Source: Paraburkholderia fungorum (GTDB lineage Bacteria; Pseudomonadota; Gammaproteobacteria; Burkholderiales; Burkholderiaceae). From it: DNA of 64,000 nucleotides. Under the pieces are notes generated by a model. The model searched no databases. It had not been told where the DNA came from and saw only the letters and a program-made list of their open reading frames with translations. The stretch lies in contig NZ_MCAS01000012.1 in NCBI RefSeq assembly GCF_003610895.1, positions 62,001 through 126,000 on the forward strand. Direction: 5' to 3'. Within the stretch, counting starts at the first letter, position 1. Every line of letters starts with the position of its first letter. The position numbers were made by a program, and so were the translations under genes. Below, piece after piece: positions 1-7,697 of the stretch.

Positions 1-754
1 TGCTCGCCGCCGCGGCCGTCGAACTCAGCGTAATCACGCTGTTCGGGTTGGCGATGCTGGCCAGTTGCAATCCGCCCGTCGGCGACGGCGTCACGATCAC
101 GGAATCGATCACCGCGTCCGCTCCGGTCTGATTCGGCGTGAACGCGCCACCGATCGGATCGAAGCTGCCGGCAGCGGCAGCCGTGAGACCGCCCGTCTGG
201 ATGAGGATGGTCGACAGGGCACTGTTCAGCTTCGACACGGAAGCTTTGACGTTCGCCGGGGTCACCAGTGACGAGAGCGTGGCGAGGGTCGTGAGATCCA
301 GCGGATTGCCGTCCGTGGTCAGTTGTGCCGTCACCGCCGTGGTGAGCGGCGTCACGTTGGCGACCAGCGGTGCGCTGCTGCCGCTCGGGACGCTGGCTAC
401 GACGGAATACAGCGGTGCATTGTTGCCGCTCGGATCGGTGGCGACGATCAGGAACGGTGCGGTGAGTCCGGACAGGGGCACCGAGTAGCTGCCACTCGTC
501 GCGCTCGTCGTAGTGGCGTTCTTGCCCGTCGAATCGATGACCAGAACGTTGGCACCGACCAGTGCATCGCCGATGGCGACGGTGCCGGTCATGGCTGTCG
601 GCGTGGCAGTCGAATTACCGGGTGCGGCCGTTGAGCTGCTTGTGCTCGTCGTGCCGCCGCCGCAAGCGGCGAGTATGGACAGTGTCAGCGCCCCCGCTGC
701 TGTCAGTGCTAATCCCGCTTTTGTGTGTTGGCCTGTCATTGTTTTGAAGTTCAT
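1..754 (-). CDS. Lipoprotein with carboxypeptidase-regulatory-like N-terminal domain (3' part outside window)
   Basis: The reading frame opens at an ATG at 754 and continues off the left edge, giving about 251 visible residues. The N-terminus is a signal peptide ending in the lipobox LAAC, with Cys31 as the predicted lipidated residue, so the protein should sit on the periplasmic side of a membrane. Residues 31-50 form a Gly/Ser/Thr-rich linker. The next segment (about residues 50-105, TGTVAIGDALVGANVLVIDS and onward) reads like a carboxypeptidase-regulatory beta-sandwich followed by a Ser/Thr-rich region. I do not recognise a specific function. The gene is divergent from the polyamine-binding protein at 1644. 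Confidence 0.75.
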   Translation of the reverse strand, partial: MNFKTMTGQHTKAGLALTAAGALTLSILAACGGGTTSTSSSTAAPGNSTATPTAMTGTVAIGDALVGANVLVIDSTGKNATTTSATSGSYSVPLSGLTAPFLIVATDPSGNNAPLYSVVASVPSGSSAPLVANVTPLTTAVTAQLTTDGNPLDLTTLATLSSLVTPANVKASVSKLNSALSTILIQTGGLTAAAAGSFDPIGGAFTPNQTGADAVIDSVIVTPSPTGGLQLASIANPNSVITLSSTAAAAS

Positions 755-1114
755 GGTTTTTCCTGAATTGGAAACTACGGTGTGCTACTAACATTTGCTG
801 CCAAACAACTCTCCTGTCGATGGCATAACGGACGCGCCCCGCTTTAGCGGGTTCAGCGGGCAGTTATGCGGTTGAATTACTGTGTGGGTAGATCGGGACG
901 GCGATTGACGTGTTTTTTCAAGCTGGACATTCCCCCGGTTGTAATGCTTGTGGCCGTTAGTTTTCTGTTAGCGGTTTATCCGCGCTGTTATTCGCGCTGA
1001 GTAGCGCGCTGGTTAGCACCACAGTGCCTTATTTTCTTTTCCCTCATTTGACAATGCGTCTCAGTGTTTAAGATAAATGCACGTTTTCTGGATGGTTTCC
1101 GCATAACTGAGATG

Positions 1115-1198
1115 GACTGCTTACAGTTGAATAACGTGTCGTTGCGGGTTGCTTGCAATTCGTAAGATGACAAAACAGACTGCTTACAGTCCGTAACC
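1115..1198. promoter_or_regulatory. Three phased operator-like repeats
   Basis: Copies begin at 1115 (GACTGCTTACAGTT), 1148 (GTTGCTTGCAATTCG) and 1178 (GACTGCTTACAGTC). The third is a perfect 5-bp inverted repeat around CTTA. The centres of the TGCTTxCA cores lie at about 1121.5, 1153.5 and 1184.5, so they are 32 and 31 bp apart, close to three helical turns. This is typical of cooperative binding of a dimeric regulator to one DNA face. The regulator is unknown. Confidence 0.5.
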
Positions 1199-1284
1199 TG
1201 ATCTGCCCGGATGACCTTCGGTCACGCGCCGGCAATAACTAGCGGCTGCAGCTTTTTGTGTCACCGAGTGACCGCTGCAAAGAC

Positions 1285-1358
1285 ATGAGAGAAATTGATC
1301 GAATCAAACAAAAAACATCAATTCCCATCAGATATTGTTCGACCGAGAATGACTCACC
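1285..1358. promoter_or_regulatory. 74-bp element shared with the lysR-aguA intergenic region
   Basis: Aligned by eye without gaps to 5592-5665, this stretch matches at 52 of 74 positions, including the ends ATGAGA and AATGACTCACC and the core AAACATCA. In both copies an ATG follows after exactly 22 bases; here that ATG (1381) opens only a 20-codon frame. It is either a second binding site for the LysR regulator or the remnant of a duplicated lysR-aguA promoter. Confidence 0.55.
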
Positions 1359-1561
1359 CGCCGGCAACCTGAGAGACACGATGCCGGGTCAACAACGATC
1401 CTTCATCCATTCCTGCGGCTATTCAGATTGTCCATATATTTAGGAATGGAGATCAAAAGGCTCGCCGGTTCAGATGCAAAGAAGCAATGACAGGAGCCAG
1501 TACTCAGAAGCTTCTGTTTCCGCCGGCACAGTGTTGTGACTGCATGAGGGGGAGAGCGGGC

Positions 1562-1580
1562 AAGGCGATTCCATCGCCTT
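1562..1580. terminator. Small hairpin upstream of the first potF-like gene
   Basis: AAGGCGAT and ATCGCCTT form a perfect 8-bp stem with a 3-base loop, followed by an AT-rich run. It lies 63 bases before the ATG of the binding-protein gene. It could be a weak terminator, a 5'-leader hairpin or an operator. Confidence 0.35.
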
Positions 1581-1643
1581 TCTAAATTATTACGTAATCC
1601 TGCCGATTTTAAAGAAAAAATCTTATATTCAAGGGAAACAACA

Positions 1644-2765
1644 ATGCGCTTTTGTCATCTTCGTCATGAGATCGCGGGTGCGGCTCTGGTTGCGCTCGCC
1701 GGAGTTCTTCTGTCCAGCGCGCCACAGGTGCTGGCGGCCGATAACGAACTCAACGTTTATAACTGGTCGGACTACATCGCGAAAGACACGATCCCGAACT
1801 TCGAGAAGGCGTCCGGCATTCACGTCAGATACGACAACTACGATAGCGACGACACGCTGCAGGCCAAGCTTCTGGCGGGGAGTTCGGGTTTCGACGTCGT
1901 CGTGCCGTCGTCGCTCTACATGGCCCGGCAGATTCAGGCGGGCATGCTTCAGAAGCTCGATAAGTCGCAAATCCCGAATCTGAAAAATCTCGACCCGGCA
2001 CTCATGAAAATGGTCGCGGATGTCGATCCTGGCGCGCAGTACGGCGTGCCCTGGGCGTACGGCACCGACGGGATCGGCTACAACGTGCGGGAAGTGAAGA
2101 AGGCGTTGGGAGACAACGCGCCTGTCGACAGTTGGGCGCTGGTGTTCGATCCGGCCAACGTGTCGAAGCTGAAGAGTTGCGGCGTCTCGTTTCTCGACCA
2201 GGCCGCTGACGGATTCGCTACCGCGCTGCAGTATCTGCACAAGGACCCGAACAGCTCGAACCCCGCCGACTATCAGGCCGCCTTCGATCTGCTGAAGAAG
2301 GTGCGCCCTTACATCACGCAGTTCAACTCGTCGGGCTATATCAATGATCTCGCCAACAACGATGTCTGCGTGGCGATCGGCTGGTCCGGCGACGTGGGCA
2401 TTGCGCGGCGGCGTGCGGCAGACGCGAAGCGCTCCTACGAGATCCGCTTCTCGAATGTCAAGGAAGGGGGCTTGCTCTGGTTCGACATGATGGTGATCCC
2501 GAAGGACGCGCCGCATCCCGAAGCGGCCATGAAGTGGATCAACTATATCGAAGACCCGAAGGTCAATGCGGCGATCACCAACGAGGTGTTCTATCCGACC
2601 GCGAACCGTGCCGCCCGGCCGTTCGTCGACCCGGTCGTGTCGCAGGACGCGAGCGTTTATCCGGCCGATGACGTGCTGAGCAAAATGACCTTGATGAGGC
2701 CGTTGCCCATCGACATTGTCCGGCTGGAAAACCGCCTTTGGGCGCAACTCAAGGCGGGGCGCTAA
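1644..2765 (+). CDS. Polyamine ABC transporter substrate-binding protein, PotF-like (copy 1)
   Basis: A 373-residue periplasmic binding protein of the PotD/PotF family, which captures putrescine or related polyamines for an ABC importer. A signal peptide ends near VLAAD (about residue 32). The ligand-site motifs of E. coli PotF are visible: NWSDYI near the mature N-terminus, GWSGD (the Trp/Asp pair that holds the amine) and WFDMMVIP, plus the Tyr in EVFYPTAN. The ATG follows a purine-rich AAGGGAAAC. No permease or ATPase gene is next to it; the next gene is a porin. A paralogue lies at 7698. Family assignment is firm; the exact ligand is inferred from nearby agmatine genes. Confidence 0.9.
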   Translation: MRFCHLRHEIAGAALVALAGVLLSSAPQVLAADNELNVYNWSDYIAKDTIPNFEKASGIHVRYDNYDSDDTLQAKLLAGSSGFDVVVPSSLYMARQIQAGMLQKLDKSQIPNLKNLDPALMKMVADVDPGAQYGVPWAYGTDGIGYNVREVKKALGDNAPVDSWALVFDPANVSKLKSCGVSFLDQAADGFATALQYLHKDPNSSNPADYQAAFDLLKKVRPYITQFNSSGYINDLANNDVCVAIGWSGDVGIARRRAADAKRSYEIRFSNVKEGGLLWFDMMVIPKDAPHPEAAMKWINYIEDPKVNAAITNEVFYPTANRAARPFVDPVVSQDASVYPADDVLSKMTLMRPLPIDIVRLENRLWAQLKAGR

Positions 2766-3019
2766 GAGCGTCGAATAGCGTGGTTCACGCGGCTAACGAT
2801 CGCCGTTTGCCGCGCTGCCTGAAGCCGCCACGACGCTAGCCCGCTTGCGCCGCTAACGCGCGGTCACTTTCCCTGAGCGCTGCATGTCGCTGCATGTCTT
2901 GTGAGGCCCTTTGCGAGCCTCGCATGGGAACGCTCGCGCGTGCATCCCGTGAGCGGCAGCTTCGCGACCGCCAAGGCATAGACACATTGATCGCAATACA
3001 ACAAACGAGGAGACTTCGT

Positions 3020-4612
3020 GTGAGAAAGAAACTGATTTGTCTGCTGGTGGCGGGCTGTCTGCCCGGCATCGCGCTGGCAGACACCACGACCGAGCAAATC
3101 CGGGCGCTGCAGGCACAGCTCAACGCGCTGCAAAAAGAGGTAAAACGATTGCAGACGCAGCCGCCCGCTAAAGGGGCCAATGCGGGGGCAAATGCAGGAG
3201 CAAATGAGGCCGCAACCAGGTCCGCAACCGCCGAGCCCGCGGCGGCGCCCGTCGATGTTACGTCATCCGCATATGGCAAAGCGCAGGCAACGCTGACCAA
3301 CGACGACGTCACCTCCATGAAGCAGCAGCTTGCCATTCAGCAATTGAAGGTGAACTCGCTCGAAGACGCCGCGAATACCGGACCGCTTGCCGGTCTCTCG
3401 GTGACGGGTTATATCGATCCGACCTACGTCTATAACCGCGCGCAAGGCAGCTCTTCGTTCCTGTTCGCGAACCATGAAAGCACCGGCGGTTACTTCAACA
3501 GCACGTTCGGCGACCTGTACCTCGACATCAAGAAGACCTTCGGCGTCGGGCCAATGGCGCCGTCGGCCGAAATCACGCTGATGCCCAATCGCGGCAATGG
3601 CATCACACTGTTGCAGAACGAGCATGGCCAGATCGGCAACAACATTCTGAACACGGCGGTCGTCAGCGTGCCGCTATCGGGCACGACGACTTTTGTCGCG
3701 GGCCTGATGTCGAGCTTCGGTGGCTATGAAGTGCAGCAGTCGAACCAGATGCTCACGCTGACCCACAATCTGCTGTATGACTTCTCCGATCCGGGCAGTT
3801 ATATCGGCCTCGGCGCGAACTACACGAAGGGCGATTGGGCGTGGAAGTTCCTGCTCGGCAATGAACAGTACCGGACCAACGGCGCCATCACGCAGACAGG
3901 TACGAATGCGCTGGGCGATCCGGTCACCACCAGCAACAAGGTGCCGACCTTCACGGCGCGTGCGGACTACACGTGGTCGAGTGCGCTCGATATCGGTGCG
4001 TCGTTCAACATCGGCCGGCAGACTTTGCCGAGCGCCATCAATCCGACCACGGGCGCGGTGAGTTACGGCGTGAGCGGTCAGGCGCCCAGCGGTTTCGGCA
4101 CATTCTTCTTCTCGGAAGCCGACCTGACGTACCTGCTTGCCGACGTCCAGTACAACGTCGAGCTCGACTATGGCCAGCAGCAGAACGCCGCATTCAACGG
4201 CGGCCAGGCGCAATGGTATGGCGTCTCGCTGCTCGCGCACCGCAAGTTCAGCGTGCCGGGCATAGGCCGGATGGGCGCGACGTTGCGCTACGACTTCCTC
4301 GCCGACAGCAAGAACGGCGGCGGTGGCGGCGGTGTTGCGTTGAACGGCCAGGGCCGCGACCCGTATAACGGATTCGGCATCAGCGCGGACTGCTTCGCCA
4401 ATGCGCAGGCAAGCGGTGGTTTGGGCCTGCAATGCAAGGGTTCGAATCGTCAGGACGTTGCGCTCGACCTGCTGTTTTTCCCGACCGCGCAGATTACGGT
4501 GAAGGTCGAGTACCGGCACGACTGGGCCAACAACAAGGTGTTCCTGCGCAACGACGGCTCTTACAGCAGTTCTAACGATCTGCTCGCCACGCAGTTTATC
4601 TATTCGTTCTAG
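3020..4612 (+). CDS. Outer-membrane porin-like protein with N-terminal coiled coil
   Basis: A 530-residue exported protein. I chose the GTG at 3020 because it follows GAGGA by a good distance and gives a clean signal peptide (MRKKLICLLVAGCLPGIALA). The mature protein starts with a short heptad region (IRALQAQLNALQKEVKRL) and an Ala/Asn-rich linker with GANA repeats, then a long alternating beta-strand region rich in Tyr and Gly, ending in IYSF with the terminal Phe expected for outer-membrane barrels. It may belong to the family catalogued as DUF3138, but that is from memory. Its position between a polyamine-binding protein and the agmatine genes suggests a channel for cationic amines, which is inference. 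Confidence 0.8.
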   Translation: MRKKLICLLVAGCLPGIALADTTTEQIRALQAQLNALQKEVKRLQTQPPAKGANAGANAGANEAATRSATAEPAAAPVDVTSSAYGKAQATLTNDDVTSMKQQLAIQQLKVNSLEDAANTGPLAGLSVTGYIDPTYVYNRAQGSSSFLFANHESTGGYFNSTFGDLYLDIKKTFGVGPMAPSAEITLMPNRGNGITLLQNEHGQIGNNILNTAVVSVPLSGTTTFVAGLMSSFGGYEVQQSNQMLTLTHNLLYDFSDPGSYIGLGANYTKGDWAWKFLLGNEQYRTNGAITQTGTNALGDPVTTSNKVPTFTARADYTWSSALDIGASFNIGRQTLPSAINPTTGAVSYGVSGQAPSGFGTFFFSEADLTYLLADVQYNVELDYGQQQNAAFNGGQAQWYGVSLLAHRKFSVPGIGRMGATLRYDFLADSKNGGGGGGVALNGQGRDPYNGFGISADCFANAQASGGLGLQCKGSNRQDVALDLLFFPTAQITVKVEYRHDWANNKVFLRNDGSYSSSNDLLATQFIYSF

Positions 4613-4676
4613 CACGGTATGCAGCCATGCCATCCATGCTCCCGCGTGGATGGGCCGGCCGTGTTCCCGTTACAGG

Positions 4677-5585
4677 CTAGGTACCGGGACCACGGCCGGC
4701 GTCGGCTTCCTTGCCCTGCGCCAGCAGCCATTCGAACATCTGCTCGACGATGGGTGAGCGCGACGGCCCGGCCACGCGCGAGAGCCACCACGTTATGCCC
4801 GGCAAACGCGGGTAGTCGGCGAGGACGGCTAGCGCCCCCTGGTCGATACTGCCTTGCGCGACCAGCCGGGACAGACAGGCAATGCCCCGCCCGCGCAATA
4901 CGGCATCCAGCACCAGGCGCTGATCGTCATAGATTGCGTTCATGCGGTAGGCCGAAAGTTGCCCGCGGAAAATCGGCGCGGTGCTCTCGCTGGTCAGGTT
5001 CTCTTCCAGACAGATGAGACCAGTATGCAAATGATGTTTGGCGCGCGGCACGCGGGCTAGCTTCGCCGCCAGTTCCGTCGCGCATACGGTCACCCATTCG
5101 TCTTGCAGAAACGGTATTTCCGACAGGCCGGCCTGTTGCATCGGCCGTGCGCCGATCGTCATATCGACGTCGATCTCGTCGACATAACGCGCGCTCTCGT
5201 CGGTGGAGAGCAATGGGCATAGATCGGGAAGAACCTGTTGCAACTGGTCGAGGCGCGGCTGCAGCCAGCCGTGCAGCAAGGGCGCAGGACACACCAGCAC
5301 GACCAGCCCGGGGTCGAGATAGGTGGCAATCCGCCCAAGCCCGCTGCGCAGCGTTTCCATCGAGCGCTGCACGCTGCGCTGTAACACCTCGCCAGCCACC
5401 GTCAATTCCACGCCCCGCCCGATTCTGCGAAAGAGCGGTTGCCCCAGTTGCTCCTCGAGTTGCTGGATCTGGTGGCTGATCGCGGATTGCGACAGGTGCA
5501 GTTCGTCGGCCGCACGGGAGAAGTTGCCCAGTCTGGCCGCGGCTTCGAAGCCCATCAGCAGCTTCAGGGAGGGGACACGTTGCAT
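4677..5585 (-). CDS. LysR-family transcriptional regulator, GcvA-like
   Basis: A 302-residue LysR-type regulator. The start at 5585 gives MQRVPSLKLLMGFEAAAR, the usual GcvA-subfamily N-terminus. An in-frame TTG at 5618 would add 11 residues but lies inside the intergenic element. The winged helix-turn-helix is clear (RAADELHLSQSAISHQIQQL, about residues 24-43), followed by the effector domain. Neither start has a strong ribosome site. It is divergent from aguA with about 100 bp between the starts, the classic layout for a LysR protein controlling its neighbour. It probably senses agmatine, N-carbamoylputrescine or putrescine; that is inferred from position. Confidence 0.88.
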   Translation of the reverse strand: MQRVPSLKLLMGFEAAARLGNFSRAADELHLSQSAISHQIQQLEEQLGQPLFRRIGRGVELTVAGEVLQRSVQRSMETLRSGLGRIATYLDPGLVVLVCPAPLLHGWLQPRLDQLQQVLPDLCPLLSTDESARYVDEIDVDMTIGARPMQQAGLSEIPFLQDEWVTVCATELAAKLARVPRAKHHLHTGLICLEENLTSESTAPIFRGQLSAYRMNAIYDDQRLVLDAVLRGRGIACLSRLVAQGSIDQGALAVLADYPRLPGITWWLSRVAGPSRSPIVEQMFEWLLAQGKEADAGRGPGT

Positions 5586-5591
5586 TGAGAT

Positions 5592-5665
5592 ATGAGAAAA
5601 ATTGATTGATTTAGCCAATAAACATCATTTTTCATCAAGTGTAACCCGTATCACAATGACTCACC
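5592..5665. promoter_or_regulatory. lysR-aguA divergent control region (74-bp element, copy 2)
   Basis: This AT-rich stretch between the lysR and aguA starts aligns without gaps to 1285-1358 (52 of 74 identical). It contains overlapping ATTGATTGATT and ACATCA motifs able to hold T-N11-A type LysR sites. It should carry both divergent promoters. Confidence 0.6.
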
Positions 5666-5687
5666 ACATAACGATGGAGATAGAGGA

Positions 5688-6740
5688 ATGAGTCGCTTCG
5701 ACGCTCGCCAACACGGCTACCGGATGCCCGCTGAATGGGAAACGATGGATACCACCTGGTTGGGATGGCCGATTCTCGACGGCCGCGAAGACCTGTGGGG
5801 AGACCACTATCTGCGTGTCTGCCGGGAGTTTGCGCTGGTCGCGCAGACGGTTGCCCGCTATCAACGTTGCGTGGTGACCGCACACCATAGCGAGGCGCAG
5901 GCTGCGCGCGAACTGGTCGGCAACAGCGTTGAGGTGCTCGGGGTCGCGGCGGAAGACAATTGGCTGCGCGACTGCGGACCGATTTTCCTCGTGGGCGAAC
6001 ATGGCCGCCTGGGTGCCGCCTCGTTTCGCTTCAATTGCTGGGGCGAAAAATATCAGCCTTACGACGGTTGCCAGCAAGTGGGGCAGGACATCGCCCGCGC
6101 GGCCGGCGCGCAGATTTTCAATTCGCACATGGTGCTGGAGGGCGGTGCCTTTTACGTGGATGGGCAGGGTACGCTGATCACCACGGAAAGCTGCCTGCTG
6201 CATCCGAACCGCAATCCGCATATGAATCGCGCCGAGATCGAGGCCGAACTCAGGCGCATGCTGGGCGTGGAGAAGATTATCTGGTTGCCTGGCAATCCGG
6301 ACGAAGTGGAAACCAATGGACACGTGGACGGCATTGCGTCGTTCATCGCGCCGGGCAAGATGCTGTGTCAGAGCGCGAGCCCAGAGCAGGGCGATTATTT
6401 TCAGGTGATGCGCGAGAATCGCCGGGCATTGGAGTTAGCCACCGACGCCGCCGGGCGTCGCTTCGAGCTGCTCGATCTGCCCTCGCCGATTGTCAGCGAA
6501 CGCTTCGGCTCCGAGCGCTATTGCGATTGTTACGCGAACTACATTCTGGTCAACGGCGCGGTGATCTCGACCGCGTTTGGTGTGGAGCAGGATCAGGCCG
6601 CACGCGAGGTTTTCGCCCAGGCGTTCCCGGGGCGGCGCGTGGAGTTGCTGCCGATTCCCACTTTGTCGATCGGCGGCGGCAGCATTCATTGTTCGACGCA
6701 GCAGCAGCCGGCTGTTACCGCTAACGTCACCGCTAACTGA
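5688..6740 (+). CDS. aguA: Agmatine deiminase
   Basis: A 350-residue cytoplasmic enzyme of the guanidino-group-modifying (PPAD) family, expected to convert agmatine and water to N-carbamoylputrescine and ammonia. All catalytic elements are present: WLRDCGP with Asp95, LEGGAFYVDG, the substrate-loop motif TTESCLLHPNRNP, GHVDG with His212 and Asp214, and GGGSIHCSTQQQP with nucleophile Cys335. There is no signal peptide. The ATG follows AGAGGA. It starts a run with aguB (32-bp gap), a potF-like gene and two exported homologues, giving the two-step agmatine to putrescine route. Control by the divergent LysR protein is likely. Confidence 0.95.
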   Translation: MSRFDARQHGYRMPAEWETMDTTWLGWPILDGREDLWGDHYLRVCREFALVAQTVARYQRCVVTAHHSEAQAARELVGNSVEVLGVAAEDNWLRDCGPIFLVGEHGRLGAASFRFNCWGEKYQPYDGCQQVGQDIARAAGAQIFNSHMVLEGGAFYVDGQGTLITTESCLLHPNRNPHMNRAEIEAELRRMLGVEKIIWLPGNPDEVETNGHVDGIASFIAPGKMLCQSASPEQGDYFQVMRENRRALELATDAAGRRFELLDLPSPIVSERFGSERYCDCYANYILVNGAVISTAFGVEQDQAAREVFAQAFPGRRVELLPIPTLSIGGGSIHCSTQQQPAVTANVTAN

Positions 6741-6772
6741 TTCAGACCCGATCCGATCGAAGGAACCTTCAC

Positions 6773-7687
6773 ATGTCGTCGCGAAACATCACCGTAGCGT
6801 CGGTGCAAATGGCATCCGGCAGCTGGACCTTTGAAGACAATATGGCCACCGCGGAACGATTGATCCGTGAGGCCGCAGCGAAGGGCGCCAACCTCGTGTT
6901 GTGCCCCGAGCTTTTCATGATGCCGTACTTCTGTCTGGATCAGAACGTGCGGCATCTGGAGCTGGCCGAACCGTTCGCGGACAATCCGAAGATTGCCCGC
7001 TTCGCGAGACTCGCCGGCGAGCTGGGCATCGTGTTGCCCATCGGCTTTTTCGAGCGGGCCGGTAATGCCGCCTACAACTCGGTTGCGGTGGCCGATGCCG
7101 ATGGCAAGGTACTCGGCGTGTATCGCAAGACGCACATTCCGGACGGCCCGGGTTATACGGAGAAATTCTATTTCACGCCGGGCGACACCGGCTTCAAGGT
7201 GTGGGACACGCGCTTCGGCAAGGTCGGCATCGGCATCTGCTGGGATCAATGGTATCCGGAGACGGCCCGCAGCCTCGCATTGATGGGCGCGGAAATCCTG
7301 TGCTTTCCGACCATCATCGGCTCCGAGCCGTTCAGCAGCGATTTCGATTCGGCGGGCCACTGGCAACGCACGATGCAAGGCCATGCGGCGGCCAATATGG
7401 TGCCTGTGGTGGCGGCTAACCGGATTGGCCGTGAAGTCGGCTTCGGCAACGGCAATCCGCAACAGGAGGGACTGGCCGGTGTGTTCTATGGGTCCAGTTT
7501 CATCGCGGATCACACGGGTGAAAAGCTGGCGGAGGCCAATCGCACGGACGAAACCGTACTTCTGCACACGTTCGACCTGAACGCTATCCGGCAAGACCGG
7601 CAGTCCTGGGGTTTCTTCCGCGATCGCCGTCCGGAAATGTATCGTACGCTGCTCACCAGCGACGGTGCCTCGTCATGCTATCGCTAA
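6773..7687 (+). CDS. aguB: N-carbamoylputrescine amidase
   Basis: A 304-residue nitrilase-superfamily amidase that hydrolyses N-carbamoylputrescine to putrescine, carbon dioxide and ammonia. The Glu-Lys-Cys triad is visible: Glu46 in CPELFMMPYF, Lys119 in RKTHIPDGPGY, and Cys156 in GICWDQWYPE. Length and motifs match bacterial AguB. It lies 32 bp after aguA, whose product is its substrate, and 10 bp before the next gene, so it is almost certainly co-transcribed. The start follows AGGAAC. Confidence 0.95.
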   Translation: MSSRNITVASVQMASGSWTFEDNMATAERLIREAAAKGANLVLCPELFMMPYFCLDQNVRHLELAEPFADNPKIARFARLAGELGIVLPIGFFERAGNAAYNSVAVADADGKVLGVYRKTHIPDGPGYTEKFYFTPGDTGFKVWDTRFGKVGIGICWDQWYPETARSLALMGAEILCFPTIIGSEPFSSDFDSAGHWQRTMQGHAAANMVPVVAANRIGREVGFGNGNPQQEGLAGVFYGSSFIADHTGEKLAEANRTDETVLLHTFDLNAIRQDRQSWGFFRDRRPEMYRTLLTSDGASSCYR

Positions 7688-7697
7688 GGAATACGTG

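Larger units (their letters stand above)
755..1643. other. 889-bp intergenic region with repeats and a duplicated promoter-like element
   Basis: No convincing gene lies here. The region contains three phased 20-bp-scale repeats (1115-1198), small palindromes (TGACC-TTC-GGTCA at 1212-1224 and GTCAC-CGA-GTGAC at 1260-1272), a 74-bp element matching the lysR/aguA intergenic region (1285-1358) and an 8-bp hairpin (1562-1580). It separates two divergent genes and probably carries the promoters of both. Confidence 0.7.

Noticed and set aside
1258..1443. 61-codon open frame upstream of the first potF-like gene
   Set aside because: It crosses the duplicated promoter-like element and has no ribosome site or family resemblance.
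5586..5618. TTG start adding 11 residues to the LysR protein
   Set aside because: The extra residues are not part of the GcvA-type N-terminus and the TTG lies inside the shared 74-bp intergenic element.
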